Shown piece after piece: positions 43,684 through 55,039 of a DNA stretch of 64,000 nucleotides (positions are counted from its first letter, which is position 1; every line of letters begins with the position of its first letter). Location of the stretch: NCBI GenBank assembly GCA_015680685.1, contig MNCI01035006.1:644519-708518 (forward strand). Reading direction: 5' to 3'. The notes beneath the pieces are model-generated. The model was not told the DNA's origin. It saw only the letters and a program-made list of their open reading frames with translations, and made no database searches. Made by a program: the position numbers and the translations under genes. This DNA comes from Gnetum montanum. Lineage: Eukaryota > Streptophyta > Gnetopsida > Gnetales > Gnetaceae.

Positions 43684-46600
43684 TTTGCAAGATCACTCGC
43701 AAATGGACGTAGCTTTATCCACACCTTTAGTATTAATAGGGCCACATGGGAAGGTCGTTAGACAGTATGATCGCATGTTAGTAGGAACAAAACTTTCTCT
43801 TTATGACGCAACCATAGCAACATTGGAAGCATCCCCAAACTGGCCAGAACATCTGACCCGAACACTTGACCTGGAGGTTGGTGATGTAACCGAGGACCCT
43901 CTCAGCGAGGTCCCTATGGTTACGCACAAAGGAGAAAATAAAACTATGAACGTTAGTTCTCTCCTAGACCAACAGATGCAGAATGACATGACCCAAGTGC
44001 TCCAAAATAACGTTGCTATATTCGCGTGGTCATATGAAGACATGCCAGGTTTAAACTTGAGATTAATACAACACAACATCATCTTAGACCCACGCATCAA
44101 ACCAATTAGACAGAAGGCATGAAAGATTAAGCCAGAAATCGTGCTAGTAGTGCATGACGAAATCACCAAGTTATATCAAGCAGGTTTCATCTGTGTGGTT
44201 GATTACTTCGATTGGATGTCCAACATTGTAGTTGTATCTAAGAAAATGGGAGGCATATGCATCTGCATAGACTTCCAGGATTTGAACAAAGCTACAATTA
44301 AGGACAACTTCCTGTTACCGAGTATCGACCAACTAATCGACACAACAGCTGGCCATGCGCTTTTGTCCTTTATGGATGGTTTCTCAAGCTATAATCAAAT
44401 TTGTATTAACCCATAGCACCAATTGACCACAACATTCATGATGCCCTGGGGGACCTTCTGCTACACCATGATGCCTTTCGGGTTAAAGAATGCGGGAGCA
44501 ACATATCAACGAGCCATGACATACATCTTTAGCGATTACCNAGGAGCAACATATCAACAAGCCATGACATACATCTTTAGCGATTACCTCTTAGGGAGAT
44601 TAAATAACTATGTAGATGACATAGCTATCAAATCTACAAAGTCAGAAGATCATTCATGAGACCTGGAGTTAGTCCTTAAATGATGTCTCCAACATTACTT
44701 ACGGCTTAACCCAAAGAAATGTGTATTCAGAGTCAAAACCAGATGTATGTTAGGGTTTGTGGTATCAGAGACTGGCATCTGAGTCGACCCCGACAAGGTT
44801 AAAGCCATCGTTGAGTTGATGCCACCAACAAATCTCAAGGAACTACGTGGGTTACAGGGTAGGCTTCAGTTCATCAGGTGGTTCATTTCAAAGTTAACGG
44901 ATAAATTGCACCCCATGCAACATCTTTTGAAGAAGGGTGTCAATTTTGAATGGATCGATGACTACGAGCATGCGTTTGAAAACTTAAAAAGAGAGCTGCA
45001 ACATTTACCAATGATTTTCCCGCCACAAAGGGTTCAGCCTTTCTACATTTATCTAGCTAACTCAGAAGTGTCTATAGTTGTGTTACTTTGCCAGAAAAGG
45101 AACGATGGGTTAGAAGCACCTATCTATTACCTCATTCATGCTCTATTTGCGTATGAAACAAGGTACAATGAAGTGAAGCATAATTTTTTGGCACTAGTCT
45201 TTGCACTTAAAAAATGTAGGCATTATATTTTCCACAGTCAGGTCAACATAATTTGTAAAAGTAATGTTTTGTGGGCTATCTCTAATAATTTGTATGAAAG
45301 TAGTAGAATAGCTTGTTGGTAAGCTATCACAGCTGAGTTCAATTTACATTATGTTGGCCAGTCATCCACCAAAGGCCAAGCCATAGCTGACCAGTTAGCA
45401 ACGTTGCCAGTTAACGATCAAGCTACAATAGAGCCAAAATTTCTGGATGAACATGTACATAGTTTAAGCCCTGTATCAACAGGCCTTGAAGTGATGTTAT
45501 ATTTTGATGGAGCTTCAACCACTAGAGGCGGTAGTGCAGCCTCCATTATTACGCTTTCTCTTGAGGATGTACATCAATTGACTTACCATCTGACCTTCCT
45601 CTGTATGAACAACATGGCAGAGTATGAGGGGCTCGTTAGGGAATTGTTGACGGCTAGAGAACTCAACGTTCGACACCTAGCAATCCGAGGTGATTCAATG
45701 CTGGTAATCAATCAAATCACAAGAGTCTATGCCTACAAGTCTGTACATCTACAACCCTACTGCGATATGGCTAAAGATCTCCTGAAGCAATTCGTGACAA
45801 TCGATGCTCAACACTTGCCGTGCAATGAAAACGCTGTTGCCGATGCACTGGCAAATCTGGCGTTAAACATGCCACCACACTTGTTTGCCACTTGGCCTAT
45901 TTTAATGATAGAATGTATAGAGCCTGTCATTCAAGTGGTGCAAATTACCTCATTAAACACGGAAGGAACTTCAAAATGGTATGACAACATTAAAACTTAC
46001 CTTCTGCATGGCGAACCACCGCACGAGCTAACACATGCACAAAAAGATGTCGTGCGCAAATGTGCTAGGCAATACGTCATCCTTGGAGATAGTACTCTTT
46101 GTAGACACTCCTTCGATGGGGTATTGCTTACCTACATTAACAGTGAACAAGCACAGCGAATAGGTAATAAAGTCCATGAAGGGCTGTGTGGAGGACACGT
46201 AGCCCCGCGAGCAATGACTGCTAAGATCAAACGCTTAGGGTATTATTGGCCGTACATGGAAAAAGACTACCTTGCCAAGGTTAAGACGTGTGACATGTGT
46301 CAGCGTTACACAAATCTAATACACATGTTACCAACTGAGTTACACACTACTCAAATCACTTGGGCATTCCAACGATGGGGACTAGACATCATAGGCCCCG
46401 TCTCACCTAAATCTTTTGCAGGTCATAGCTTCATTATTATTGCCACTGAGTATTTCACAAAGTGGGTTGAGGCTATCCCCCTACTAAAGATCACATCTCA
46501 ATAGGTTTTCAACTTCATATTAGACAATATTGTAACCAGATTTGGACTCCCTACGACTATTGTGACTAACAATGGACCACAATTTAGTAGCTCAGAAACC

Positions 46601-47218
46601 AAATCTTTTTGCGATAATCTTGGTATTAGACAATCTTTTTCTTCACCTTATTACCCGCAAGAAAATTGTCAAGCAGAGGCAACAAACAAGGTGATCATCA
46701 ATTTGCTCAAGAAAATGCTCGATAGTAATAAGAAGCGGTGGTATGAAAAAATCCTCTATGTGCTATGGGCATATCGTACGATGTGCAGAACAGCTACAGA
46801 TAGGACGCCCTAGAGCCTAGTCTATGGATCCGAAGTAGTGTTGCCCTTGGAATTATAGGTTCCTTCATTGTGGATGGTCCTATCTATGGTTATAAATGAG
46901 ACTCAACACAATGAGTCTAGAATCATGGATTTAGACTTAGTGGAGGAGAAACGCATCTAGACGCTCGACACCATCGAGAGATATCAAGACAAATAGCGAT
47001 AAAAGCGTCGGCACAACCTACATCGGTGATTGATTGAGAAAGGAGATTTAGTTCTCAAGGCCATTCGTGAACCAGTAGGCAAGTTCTCTGCAAACTGGGA
47101 AGGCCCTTTCCTAGTCATCGGCGCATACGGCAATGGAGCATTCAAGTTAGCAGACACCGACGGCAACAAGCTACCAAATCTGGTGAATCATCTGTACCTA
47201 AAGCGGTATTACATCTAA
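43684..47218 (+). pseudogene. Pol of element C: RT, RNase H, archaeal-type RNase H, integrase (stops)
   Basis: Linker with IFAWSYEDMPGLN, RT with MMPFGLKNAGATYQ and catalytic YVDDIAIKS, Ty3 RNase H (FYIYLANSE, YETRYNEVKHNFLAL), and an archaeal-type RNase H with all expected acidic sites readable (YFDGAST, AEYEGL, IRGDSMLV, VADALANLA). Then an HHCC zinc finger ending CDMCQRY and integrase with WGLDIIGP, VTNNGPQFSS and YYPQENCQAEAT. The final segment ANWEGPFLVI leads to the stop at 47,218. The stretch 45,404-46,504 is 366 codons without a stop, the best-kept in the window. Single stops elsewhere, an N with a duplicated segment, the integrase Asp to Asn and NGQ to NCQ changes mean it is not functional. 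Confidence 0.9.
44495..44588 (+). other. 46-bp duplication across a single N (probable assembly join)
   Basis: 44,495-44,540 is repeated at 44,543-44,588 with one difference, and an N stands at 44,541. The extra 48 bases would insert 16 residues in the conserved RT segment before YVDD. This looks like two contig or haplotype ends joined without merging. Confidence 0.85.
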
Positions 47219-47247
47219 ACATTGACTCAGCTCAAAACGAGGTAACA

Positions 47248-47573
47248 AACGTCCGCTACGATGTAAAATTGGCAAAGTTGTACACGTCCGCTACGACGTA
47301 AAACTGGCAGCTCTTGCACGCATCCGCCAAGATGCTAAACTAGCAAAGGTAAGCACACGTTTGTTGAGATGCTAAACCAACACAGACTTATCCCTGGGTC
47401 ATGACATAAAACTGACACCCATAGCATGGTCTGCGAGGACCATAAACTGGCCCTTCCATCGTCCGCTACGACGTAAAACTAGCAGATTCCCGTCTGTCTA
47501 GATGTTAAACCGGGACCACGGTCTGCTGAGACTTAAAACCAGCAGCAACGGTCAACTAGGACCTAAAACTAGA
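47248..47573 (+). repeat. Hairpin array 3 of element C (after integrase)
   Basis: About ten units of roughly 30-40 bp. Stems include ACGTC/GACGT at 47,284-47,299, GCATC/GATGC at 47,320-47,335, ATGGTC/GACCAT at 47,426-47,443 and GGTC/GACC at 47,550-47,563, all with a 6-nt loop and followed by TAAACTAGCA-like sequence. It starts about 30 bases after the pol stop, as in element B. Confidence 0.88.
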
Positions 47574-48381
47574 TTCTGTTAACTAGCCATCCATGAAGTA
47601 AGTGAGCATTATCATTCTTGCACTACATCCCTACCAGATGGAGCAGGTAAGGCGTTGGGAAAGATACGACGCCGTTACCCTGCTGGCATTTTGCTGATTC
47701 CTCGAACATGCCGAAAGGCATACTACTGATCCCTCAAAGATGTTGCTACAATGGCCACTTCGTAGCTGCATCTCCTAGGATTAGTTTCACCGCTTGGGGC
47801 CCCGAAAAAACCACGGTTGCCCATTATCGTCACCAGACGTTGGCTTAGGAGATTCATCTAACATGTTCTTTGCATGGTCCTTTGAGGAAGATGAATCTGG
47901 CTCTCGACGACAACCACAGGAGCCGCGGCATCAACATTGGCACTCTTGCTGCTTGTTGCAGTCCTAGTTTCAAGGGCCTACACTCTCCTTGTTGTTTTGG
48001 ATGGTTCTTGTTTCAACAGCCTTCCTTCTTAACGATTAGGACATTTGTTCCTGCCTTCCTCTTCTATGTTGTGTTTTGCAGGTTACTTATTGCGACAGTG
48101 TTGAGCAAGAATAATTTCATTGGAAGGTGAGGCATCATGGCATTTGGAGGTGGCTGCTCAGACTAGTCTAGTCACTTGGAAGTGCAAACCCTACCTCTCC
48201 CTCCATCGGATGTCTTACCTTATTCTTCCCCCTTTCCTTATCCCTTCCTTATCCTTACAATTGTCCCACCTTCTTCTCTGCTTGTATAGACAGTGAGCAT
48301 TAAGTAACTCCATTTTTCATTGTCATGCCCATAAACTAGCATAACACAACTCGCCCTGTGGCATGCAATCTAAATTTTGTC
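47574..48381 (+). other. 3' untranslated region of element C
   Basis: No conserved ORF. The 86-codon frame at 47,870-48,130 has no motif. TGTTTTGCAG near 48,080 resembles a 3' splice site; element B has a similar sequence. Confidence 0.5.
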
Positions 48382-48415
48382 AAAAAAAAGAAAAAAGAAA
48401 AAAAGAGAGGGGGGG
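48382..48415 (+). promoter_or_regulatory. Polypurine tract of element C
   Basis: 34 unbroken purines, A-rich with G, ending in seven G directly before the 3' LTR. It is unusually long and pure for a primer of plus-strand synthesis. Confidence 0.75.
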
Positions 48416-49521
48416 TTTAGGCAAAATGGATGTAAAACAACTCGTCCAGGCCATGCAGGTGTAACAGAAATCACACTTGCAAGCCCTTGATATGGAGTAT
48501 GATGGCGTAACCTCTCGTTAACACATTAGCGAAAGGATGTAATGACTTTAACTTTTGCAGGCGTAACAGAGGAAACACGGCAACAACACTTTAACTTTTG
48601 CAATTTTTTCATTTACACTGAATGAAGCTACTATGCGTAATTCAGTGTAATGCAGTGTAATTCAAGTAATGACAAGCCCATCATATGCCATAATACACTC
48701 TCTAGCATATTGCAGTGTAATCAAAGGATAGTCTGGTGCCAAAGCCCGCATGAGGGTAATTTACGACGCGCCACGCAGCATGGCGTCGTAAGCTTCAACG
48801 ACAACACATTAAGTCAATGGCATTTTATGAGTGTAGGACACGCGTCACTTAAACTGCGTTTCTCTCTTGATCTTAACCTTATAAATGCTCCAGTTGACGA
48901 AGATCAAAGGGTTGACAAAAATTTTCTTTCAAGACTGGCAAAAGAGCAAAGGAGAATCAACAATCGTGAGAATGTTGAAAGTGATTGACGAGAATTCTTG
49001 GTTAGAAACAATTGGCTACCAGATATTCTCCAACGGATCTGACTTCCTTGCACCCAGATTGGCTAGATTAAGGTAGATTGATCCTCGCTTGTTTCATCTT
49101 TGTATAAATTTCTTGTCACTGGCACATGCTTCGTCCAAACCAAAGCCCGTTTGAAGTCATTGTATCAAACATATTATTTTCATAAGTTAAATCTCAGATC
49201 TTGTGATCGTATTATCTGTCAAATCTAATCTCTTATACCCTAGTTAGACAGATTTGGCAATCTTACCTAAATTGTTTGCATTATCTTCAATTACTTTCAG
49301 GATAACAACATTACATCGCTTCATAAAGAACTTGCATTTCACCATCGAAATTATTATCAAACCTTTTACTGATTAAATAAGTCCTTGTCTGATCGACAAG
49401 ACCGTTCAGGGCACTTCGGATTCATTTTCTCCAGCACGGTCCTTGCACGGATCTGGGGTTAGAACTGTGTACCATAGATTTTTGTCGGTATTTCTAGCGG
49501 CCGACGTTTTCCGTCGTTACA
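48416..49521 (+). repeat. 3' LTR of element C (shortened U3)
   Basis: Aligns to the 5' LTR from about 48,560 to the end CGTCGTTACA, including the TATA box at 48,880-48,887. It is about 285 bp shorter than the 5' LTR, the difference lying in the first part of U3, which barely aligns. Confidence 0.8.
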
Positions 49522-50377
49522 GTTCATGCTTTGGGGATTCCTTGAGGTTTTCTTCCTATGGCATCTATCCTTTAGAGGCTATTTAGCATTTCCACCATGG
49601 TTAGGCTTGTAGCTAGCCAGAAGGGATGGAATCTATCATTTACTTGCTTTGCAACTCCATGCTAATATGACCTCTAATGCTAGGGTATAAATACCTTCCA
49701 TTAAATCCCCAAAGGTGACCTCCAAAGACATTCATTGTTATAATGTGTCCTTTCAGGTCTTAATTAAAACTTACCCTTTGGGTCTTATTATAATAATTAT
49801 AATGTTTATTCTGAAGAGACACCATATTGTTTATGTAGTGACATCATTTAGAAATGTGGACATGACGATCTATCTTCCTAAGCTTTCCTTCATTCTTGAA
49901 CAAGTTCACATTCAAAATCATTTTCCAACTTTAGTGCTTCTTTCATGCTACAATGTTTTAATAATTTCATTTCTCCTTTTAACTTGAGGTTGAATATCCT
50001 AATGTTCTCCCTCTTATTCCATAAATATAATATATTTGATAGGGGTATATAGAAATGAAATAATATTTTACAAATACTTGCCTCATTTTCTAAGGTAATG
50101 ATAAGAGGTAAATTAAGATTATAATAACCACCAATTAATAGTTCTAAGTAGGGTCATATAAAGTGCAACTTATATTTAGTTGTCCAAGTGAAGGTAGGAC
50201 AAATCATTATTTTTTCAATTATCCTACCCTAAGATATTTTTTTTATTAAATTAAAATTATAAATTAAAAAATGAAGAAAATAAGAAGTTTATGAATGAAA
50301 GTAATGTTAAGAGTCTTCATGATCTTGATTCACCATAGGAATTAATGGAAGTAGTTGTAGTTCTACCATTAGGGGTT
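49522..50377. other. AT-rich spacer, no gene seen
   Basis: Short frames only (for example 49,715-49,987 without motif). Nothing recognisable. Confidence 0.5.
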
Positions 50378-51230
50378 GATGAGTAGTAAGTAGTCCCTCT
50401 GCCCAACCATACAAATTCTAAGCATGCACTAGCGATCTAGTCAAATTCTATGGACTTAGCACCTATGTGTGACTATAGACAAAGATGATAACTTAAAGAA
50501 GTATGATTGTTGTCTTCTTAGCTCTTACTTGTGTAAGCTCATTTGTATGGTTAAGTGTGAGCTAAGGCATATGATATTTATTTATATTTTATATTTTTAT
50601 TTATTTAATCCTAAGTGTAAAGTAAAGATAATTAATTGGAAAATTACCTACTTTAACTACGTAAGGGTTCTTAAGCTAACTAGCCTAACATAAGCATCCA
50701 AGTCCACTTTCCGTACACATCCTGAATTCATATCAATGCTATTGGGTTACTAAGTATCTATTGTTGGGCATTCCAAATAGCCACTACTAGGATTACCAAG
50801 CATTAAACGGTATGTTTGAAGTGGTTGTACTTATGTGTTCATTATCAAAGGCATTAATTAAGTAAAGACAAGAATGTAAAATGCATTAATGATAAAGTGC
50901 ACGAAATAAACATTAATCTATTCCAAGTGCTACAAGGAGTATTAAGAATCTCATCTTTATCATTGGTCATATCAATGTGTTCAGGTACAATGAAGCTTAA
51001 ATAAGGATTCGTACAATTACTTGAAGTCCTACTATGGACACTTAGAAAATATTCTAACTTTGGTGAAATAAAACTACAAGAACCTGGCTACTCTAATGAC
51101 ATAACATGCCATAAATGCAGTTGGTACACACATTTATATAATCATGACATAACATTACATCAATTCATCTTCGCATGTGTTGACGAGGCTTTGTCGATGC
51201 ATGGCCATTGACATGCATAGTAGATGATTC
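50378..51230 (-). repeat. Solo LTR related to the gag-only Athila-like element
   Basis: Starts TGATGAG on the plus strand and shares the order of segments with the LTR at 7214-8050: CCCAACCATAC, GGTTACTAAG/GGTTACCAAG, ACCAAGCAT, AATAAGGATTCG/AATAAGGATGCC and a minus-strand TATAAATG near 51,135. No PBS or gag lies beside it, so it looks like a solo LTR left by recombination. The right end is approximate. Confidence 0.55.
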
Positions 51231-51403
51231 ATGATACCTCCATGAGTAAGTGAAAACTTGTCCTCAAGTAAATAAAGGTAGGATTGAGCTTCCTTATAAA
51301 ATTGGAAAGGTATGGAATTTATTGAGTGATTGATTCTAACTAACTAACTAACTTTGAGTGACAAATTATATGAAGTTACAATGATTACAAAAATGGGTGT
51401 TGA

Positions 51404-52411
51404 TGATGAGAGAAGTTACTCTAGCAGTTATTCTAATTATTAGAGTAGTTACTCTAGCGGTTACTCTAGCAGTTACTCTAATTATTAGAGTGGTTACTCT
51501 AGTGGTTACTCTAGTAGTTACTCTAATTATTAGAGTGGTTACTCTAGTAGTTATTCTAATTATTAGAGTAGTTACTCTAGCAGTTACTTTAGCAATTATT
51601 CTAATTATTTTACTCTACTTGTTAGATTAGTTTCTCCCAAGTTTATAAATACAATGCCCAAGCACACAATTGGGAAGAAGTCTTTTAACAGTCAAGTAGC
51701 GAAACTCTTGTAGTCTATTTGAAAGTTAGAGTATTTTCCAAGTGCTTGTAGAAGGAGTTCTAAGTGTGGATGAATCTTTATTTGAGCATTGTGTACCTGA
51801 GCACACCTTATGTATGGCAATAAAGACGAGTTCTTTGATTCATCCTTGCAGCACTTGAGATTTGTTTTCTCACGCATTTCTTTTATTTTATTTTCTTATG
51901 CATTTATTTATTTTATTTTATTTTATGAACTTTACATTTTTTTATTAGCATAGCAATTCATTTTCATCAATTAAGAAAATCCTTAAATTACACAAGCACG
52001 ACCACTTTGAGCATGCGTGTAATGCTTGGTAACCCAATAACGATTAGCGTTTGGCAATCCCAGCAGTGTTGCATTGGTTTAAGATGTGTATAGCAAGTGG
52101 GAATGGATGCTGGTGTTAGGATTAGTTAGAACTTAGTTGATGAGTGGCTAAGTTAAATTAGTCACTCAGTTACCTCTCTCCTTCCCTACTAGCGTAGGAC
52201 ATAAAAACATAAAAGTTATAAAAATCATATGCCTCAAGCTTACTTAACCATACAATCATGACATACAGGTAAGCTTAAGAAGATAATGATCAACCAACCC
52301 ATCCTTCTTCCACAACAGTGCATAAGCACTTAGTCCTTGGAATTTGATCAGATCATGCATAAAACACTCATATTTGTATGGTTGAGCATAGGCATAACTC
52401 ACTAATCAAAA
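51404..52411 (+). repeat. 5' LTR of element A
   Basis: Aligns to 60,521-61,586. A TATA box TATAAATA is at 51,644-51,651 and a poly(A) signal AATAAA at 51,819-51,824, both repeated in the 3' LTR. The last bases, AATCAAAA, are altered from the family end CTCATCA. U3 is made largely of a palindromic tandem repeat. Confidence 0.88.
51413..51612 (+). repeat. U3 tandem repeat with palindromes (5' LTR of A)
   Basis: Units of about 45 bp (one of 33 bp) combine copies of GTTACTCTAGCR with the palindrome CTCTAATTATTAGAG (7-bp arms, central T), which occurs four times here, twice with T as the first base. It lies just upstream of the TATA box. The open frame through it (VTLAVTLII repeats) is a by-product. 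Confidence 0.85.
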
Positions 52412-52430
52412 TTAGCATCGTTGCCAGGGA
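52412..52430 (+). promoter_or_regulatory. Primer-binding site of element A
   Basis: TTAGCATCGTTGCCAGGGA follows the 5' LTR. It equals the PBS at 7213-7195 except for a few bases and resembles the usual Athila primer site. Confidence 0.7.
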
Positions 52431-52547
52431 CTTAGTTGTTTGTGCGCTAACCAGAACATAGGAAATTATTCACATCGTTGGAATGAACCCTTAGGGTTGG
52501 TTGAGAAAATAATAAATAAGAATACATTGCACACTGAATAGACAAGT

Positions 52548-54780
52548 ATGTCTCCTTCTTCGTATGAAGGCACCTCACCTCCTAGGTCTGAAACAGGAAA
52601 TAGTCAATGGCATAATACACTTGATGTTGATCTGCCAATCCCTCAATAAGTTTGAGTGGTATATATTCATCCTGATGAGTATATACCAAACTTTACCTTT
52701 ATCCTCCATCAAGATGAACAACTACATTGGTGAGACTTAGAAGGTAACATAGTGTTACCTCTTGATCATTTAGTCTCGAGCATGCTTCTTCATGCTCTCG
52801 CATGAATTAGCATGCTGCACTTACACACAGAATATGTTGTGCAAGACCATGACTCGAGAGAATACAGTCCCACAAAGACACACCATTAAAGGGACTTGCA
52901 ATATGAGAGACATCATAAGTCTTTCAAGGGTAAGTGGTCCCAAGATGCCCCACATGTCTTAAGTGAAAATGAGGGTGGTGAACCTACCTTAGGTAGTTGG
53001 TCACATAAAGATGTTCCTTCCCTTGAATTTGGCCAAGGGGTTGTGTATCATAACCTTCATTCTACTATTCATAAACCAGGTTCTGATACCCATGAGCACA
53101 AAGGGTCTGAAAAAGGGACATGAACTCATGATAAAGGTGGACATTTTGATCACAATCATGATTGGGGTTGAGACCGCAGAGGGTAGAAGACATCGTCATG
53201 GTGATGGTTCTCCTTCTTCTTCACCTTCATCATCTCCTTCATCCTCTCCTTCGGTATTCAAACACATTCATAAGGAAAAAGACCATGGGGATAAAGGTAG
53301 GAAAAGTGGAAGTCATAGATGAAATAACCAGGAAAAGGGACAAGAGCACTCTAGAGAGTCACAACATAGAAGAAGGGAGAGTATGGAAAAATGTAGGCAT
53401 CATAGATGCCATGGACGAGATGATCACGATAAATGCCTACTTACTACTTGAAGTATGTTAGACATAAATAAGGCTATTAGAATTCCAACAAGGCACCAAA
53501 AAGATACTAGGATCAAGAGATTAGATATGAACAACATCCCATGATTTGAAGGGGAATACAATGCTGATCCTCAGAATCATTTACAAGAATTCTATGATGT
53601 GTGTGCCTTATAGAACATAGAGAATGAATGAAAAAAAATTAAGCTATTCCCATAGACATTAGTTAAAGAAGAAAAAAGCTGGTATTGGTATTTAGAACTA
53701 GAATCCATTTGTAGGTGGAGAGATACCCCCAAGTGTCTAACTTGCGAAAGAAAATCCAAGGCTAGAAACAAGGAGGAAATGAACCCTTGGATGCTACCAT
53801 GGGCTAATACTATGCATTTTTACATCGTTGTCTTGGCCATGGTTTTTGCAAAGGGATCAACTGCGCCATCTCATGGATGGGCTTAGGCATAAAATGAGAA
53901 GAACCCTAGGGACTTATGCTCAAGGGAGACTATTCATGATTAGGTCCCATAAAATTCAAAGACTATTAAAGCAAGTTGCTAAGGAAGAAGGTGAACTATG
54001 GAAGAGAGAAAGTGTGGAAGAGTATAATCAAGATCCTTCCCTTTGGAAGAGGAGAGTAAGATTTTGTGAGGATGAAGAAGGGTCACCATTCGAAGAGATG
54101 GTGAATAGGAAAAATTTGTCTATCCAAAAGATGACATAATAAGTTTCAATAAAGGTAGACCAAATATGGGATTCCCTAGAAAATAGATTTTAAACTATTC
54201 TTAAAATAGTAGAGGAGTCTAGAGAGAAAGGTAGTGATCACAAAAAAAGAAAAACAAGAGAAGCTGAACATGCATGTAGCAAGGGTAAGGGCAAAGTTGC
54301 AATCATTGAAGAGGTTGTGGAGTTGGAAATAGAAAATGATAGTGGATGCAAGATATGTCAATATGACCATCCTAAGGGATGTTGCCCTGTAATCTCATAT
54401 CTATAGGAGTTTGGGGTGTATGCACTTAACCCACAATTGAAGAAATAGCAAGCACCTTGAAGGTTACCTTATCCTCAAGGTAACCCAAGATAGTTCCAGC
54501 AACCCTTAACGTATTATCCTAGTGGAACTCCATCACAACCAATTGATCAATATGAATAGTGGCAATATCCACAATCATGGAGAATGCCACCATCAAGGCA
54601 ATAGTATCCTTACCAATAATCTAACCCATATAGATATTATGTGCAGCAGCTAGTCTCTCCATGTGACTCTATTGGTCACGGTACTCCTCAACTTTACTAC
54701 CAGAGTATTATGGAACTCCATCTTCTAGAAGCATATCATACTTCTCATCTAATCACATCTCTTCCACCAATAGCTCCACT
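52548..54780 (+). pseudogene. Athila-type gag of element A (broken)
   Basis: The ATG at 52,548 starts MSPSSYEGTSPP, comparable to the gag start of the left element. An Arg/His/Ser-rich basic segment (SPSSSPSSSPSSSPS near 53,210) precedes RLDMNNIP near 53,525, then the capsid-like part HLMDGLRHKMRRTLGTYAQG and RESVEEYNQDPSLW (53,870-54,050). A Cys/His remnant CKICQYDHPKGCC follows near 54,350, then a Pro/Gln/Tyr-rich tail. Numerous stops and at least two frame changes inactivate it. Confidence 0.75.
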
Positions 54781-55039
54781 ACCACTTTCTCCTGTGATGC
54801 AAGGTGAAATCCCTACCTAGCTATAGCAATGTAATGCCATGATGATTGTTAGCTCTCAACCTACTATTGGTTCCAAAAAACACATGAAGAAAAGAGCTTT
54901 CTTTAGAACCAACAGTCTAACCAAGCCCTTGCAATCATAAGTGGCTAATTCCTTAAACACCTTAGTATCAATCAAAACTTCGAAGCCCCCTTCAACCCAA
55001 TCATTGCACTCAATGCATACGATCATGCTAACACATGCT

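Larger units (their letters stand above)
32258..49521 (+). mobile_element. Giant Tat/Ogre-like Ty3/gypsy element C (17.3 kb)
   Basis: It has the same plan as element B but is strongly diverged: LTR, PBS, gag-protease, hairpin array, antisense multi-exon gene, hairpin units, RT/RNase H/archaeal RNase H/integrase, hairpin array, polypurine tract, LTR. The LTRs end CGTCGTTACA. A candidate target duplication GTTCA follows the 3' LTR (49,522) and occurs at 32,252-32,256, one base short of the LTR start. Pol is better preserved than in B. Confidence 0.88.

Noticed and set aside
51397-51630. Repetitive hydrophobic ORF (VTLAVTLII units)
   Set aside because: A by-product of the AT-rich U3 tandem repeat, whose unit is a multiple of three; not a gene.
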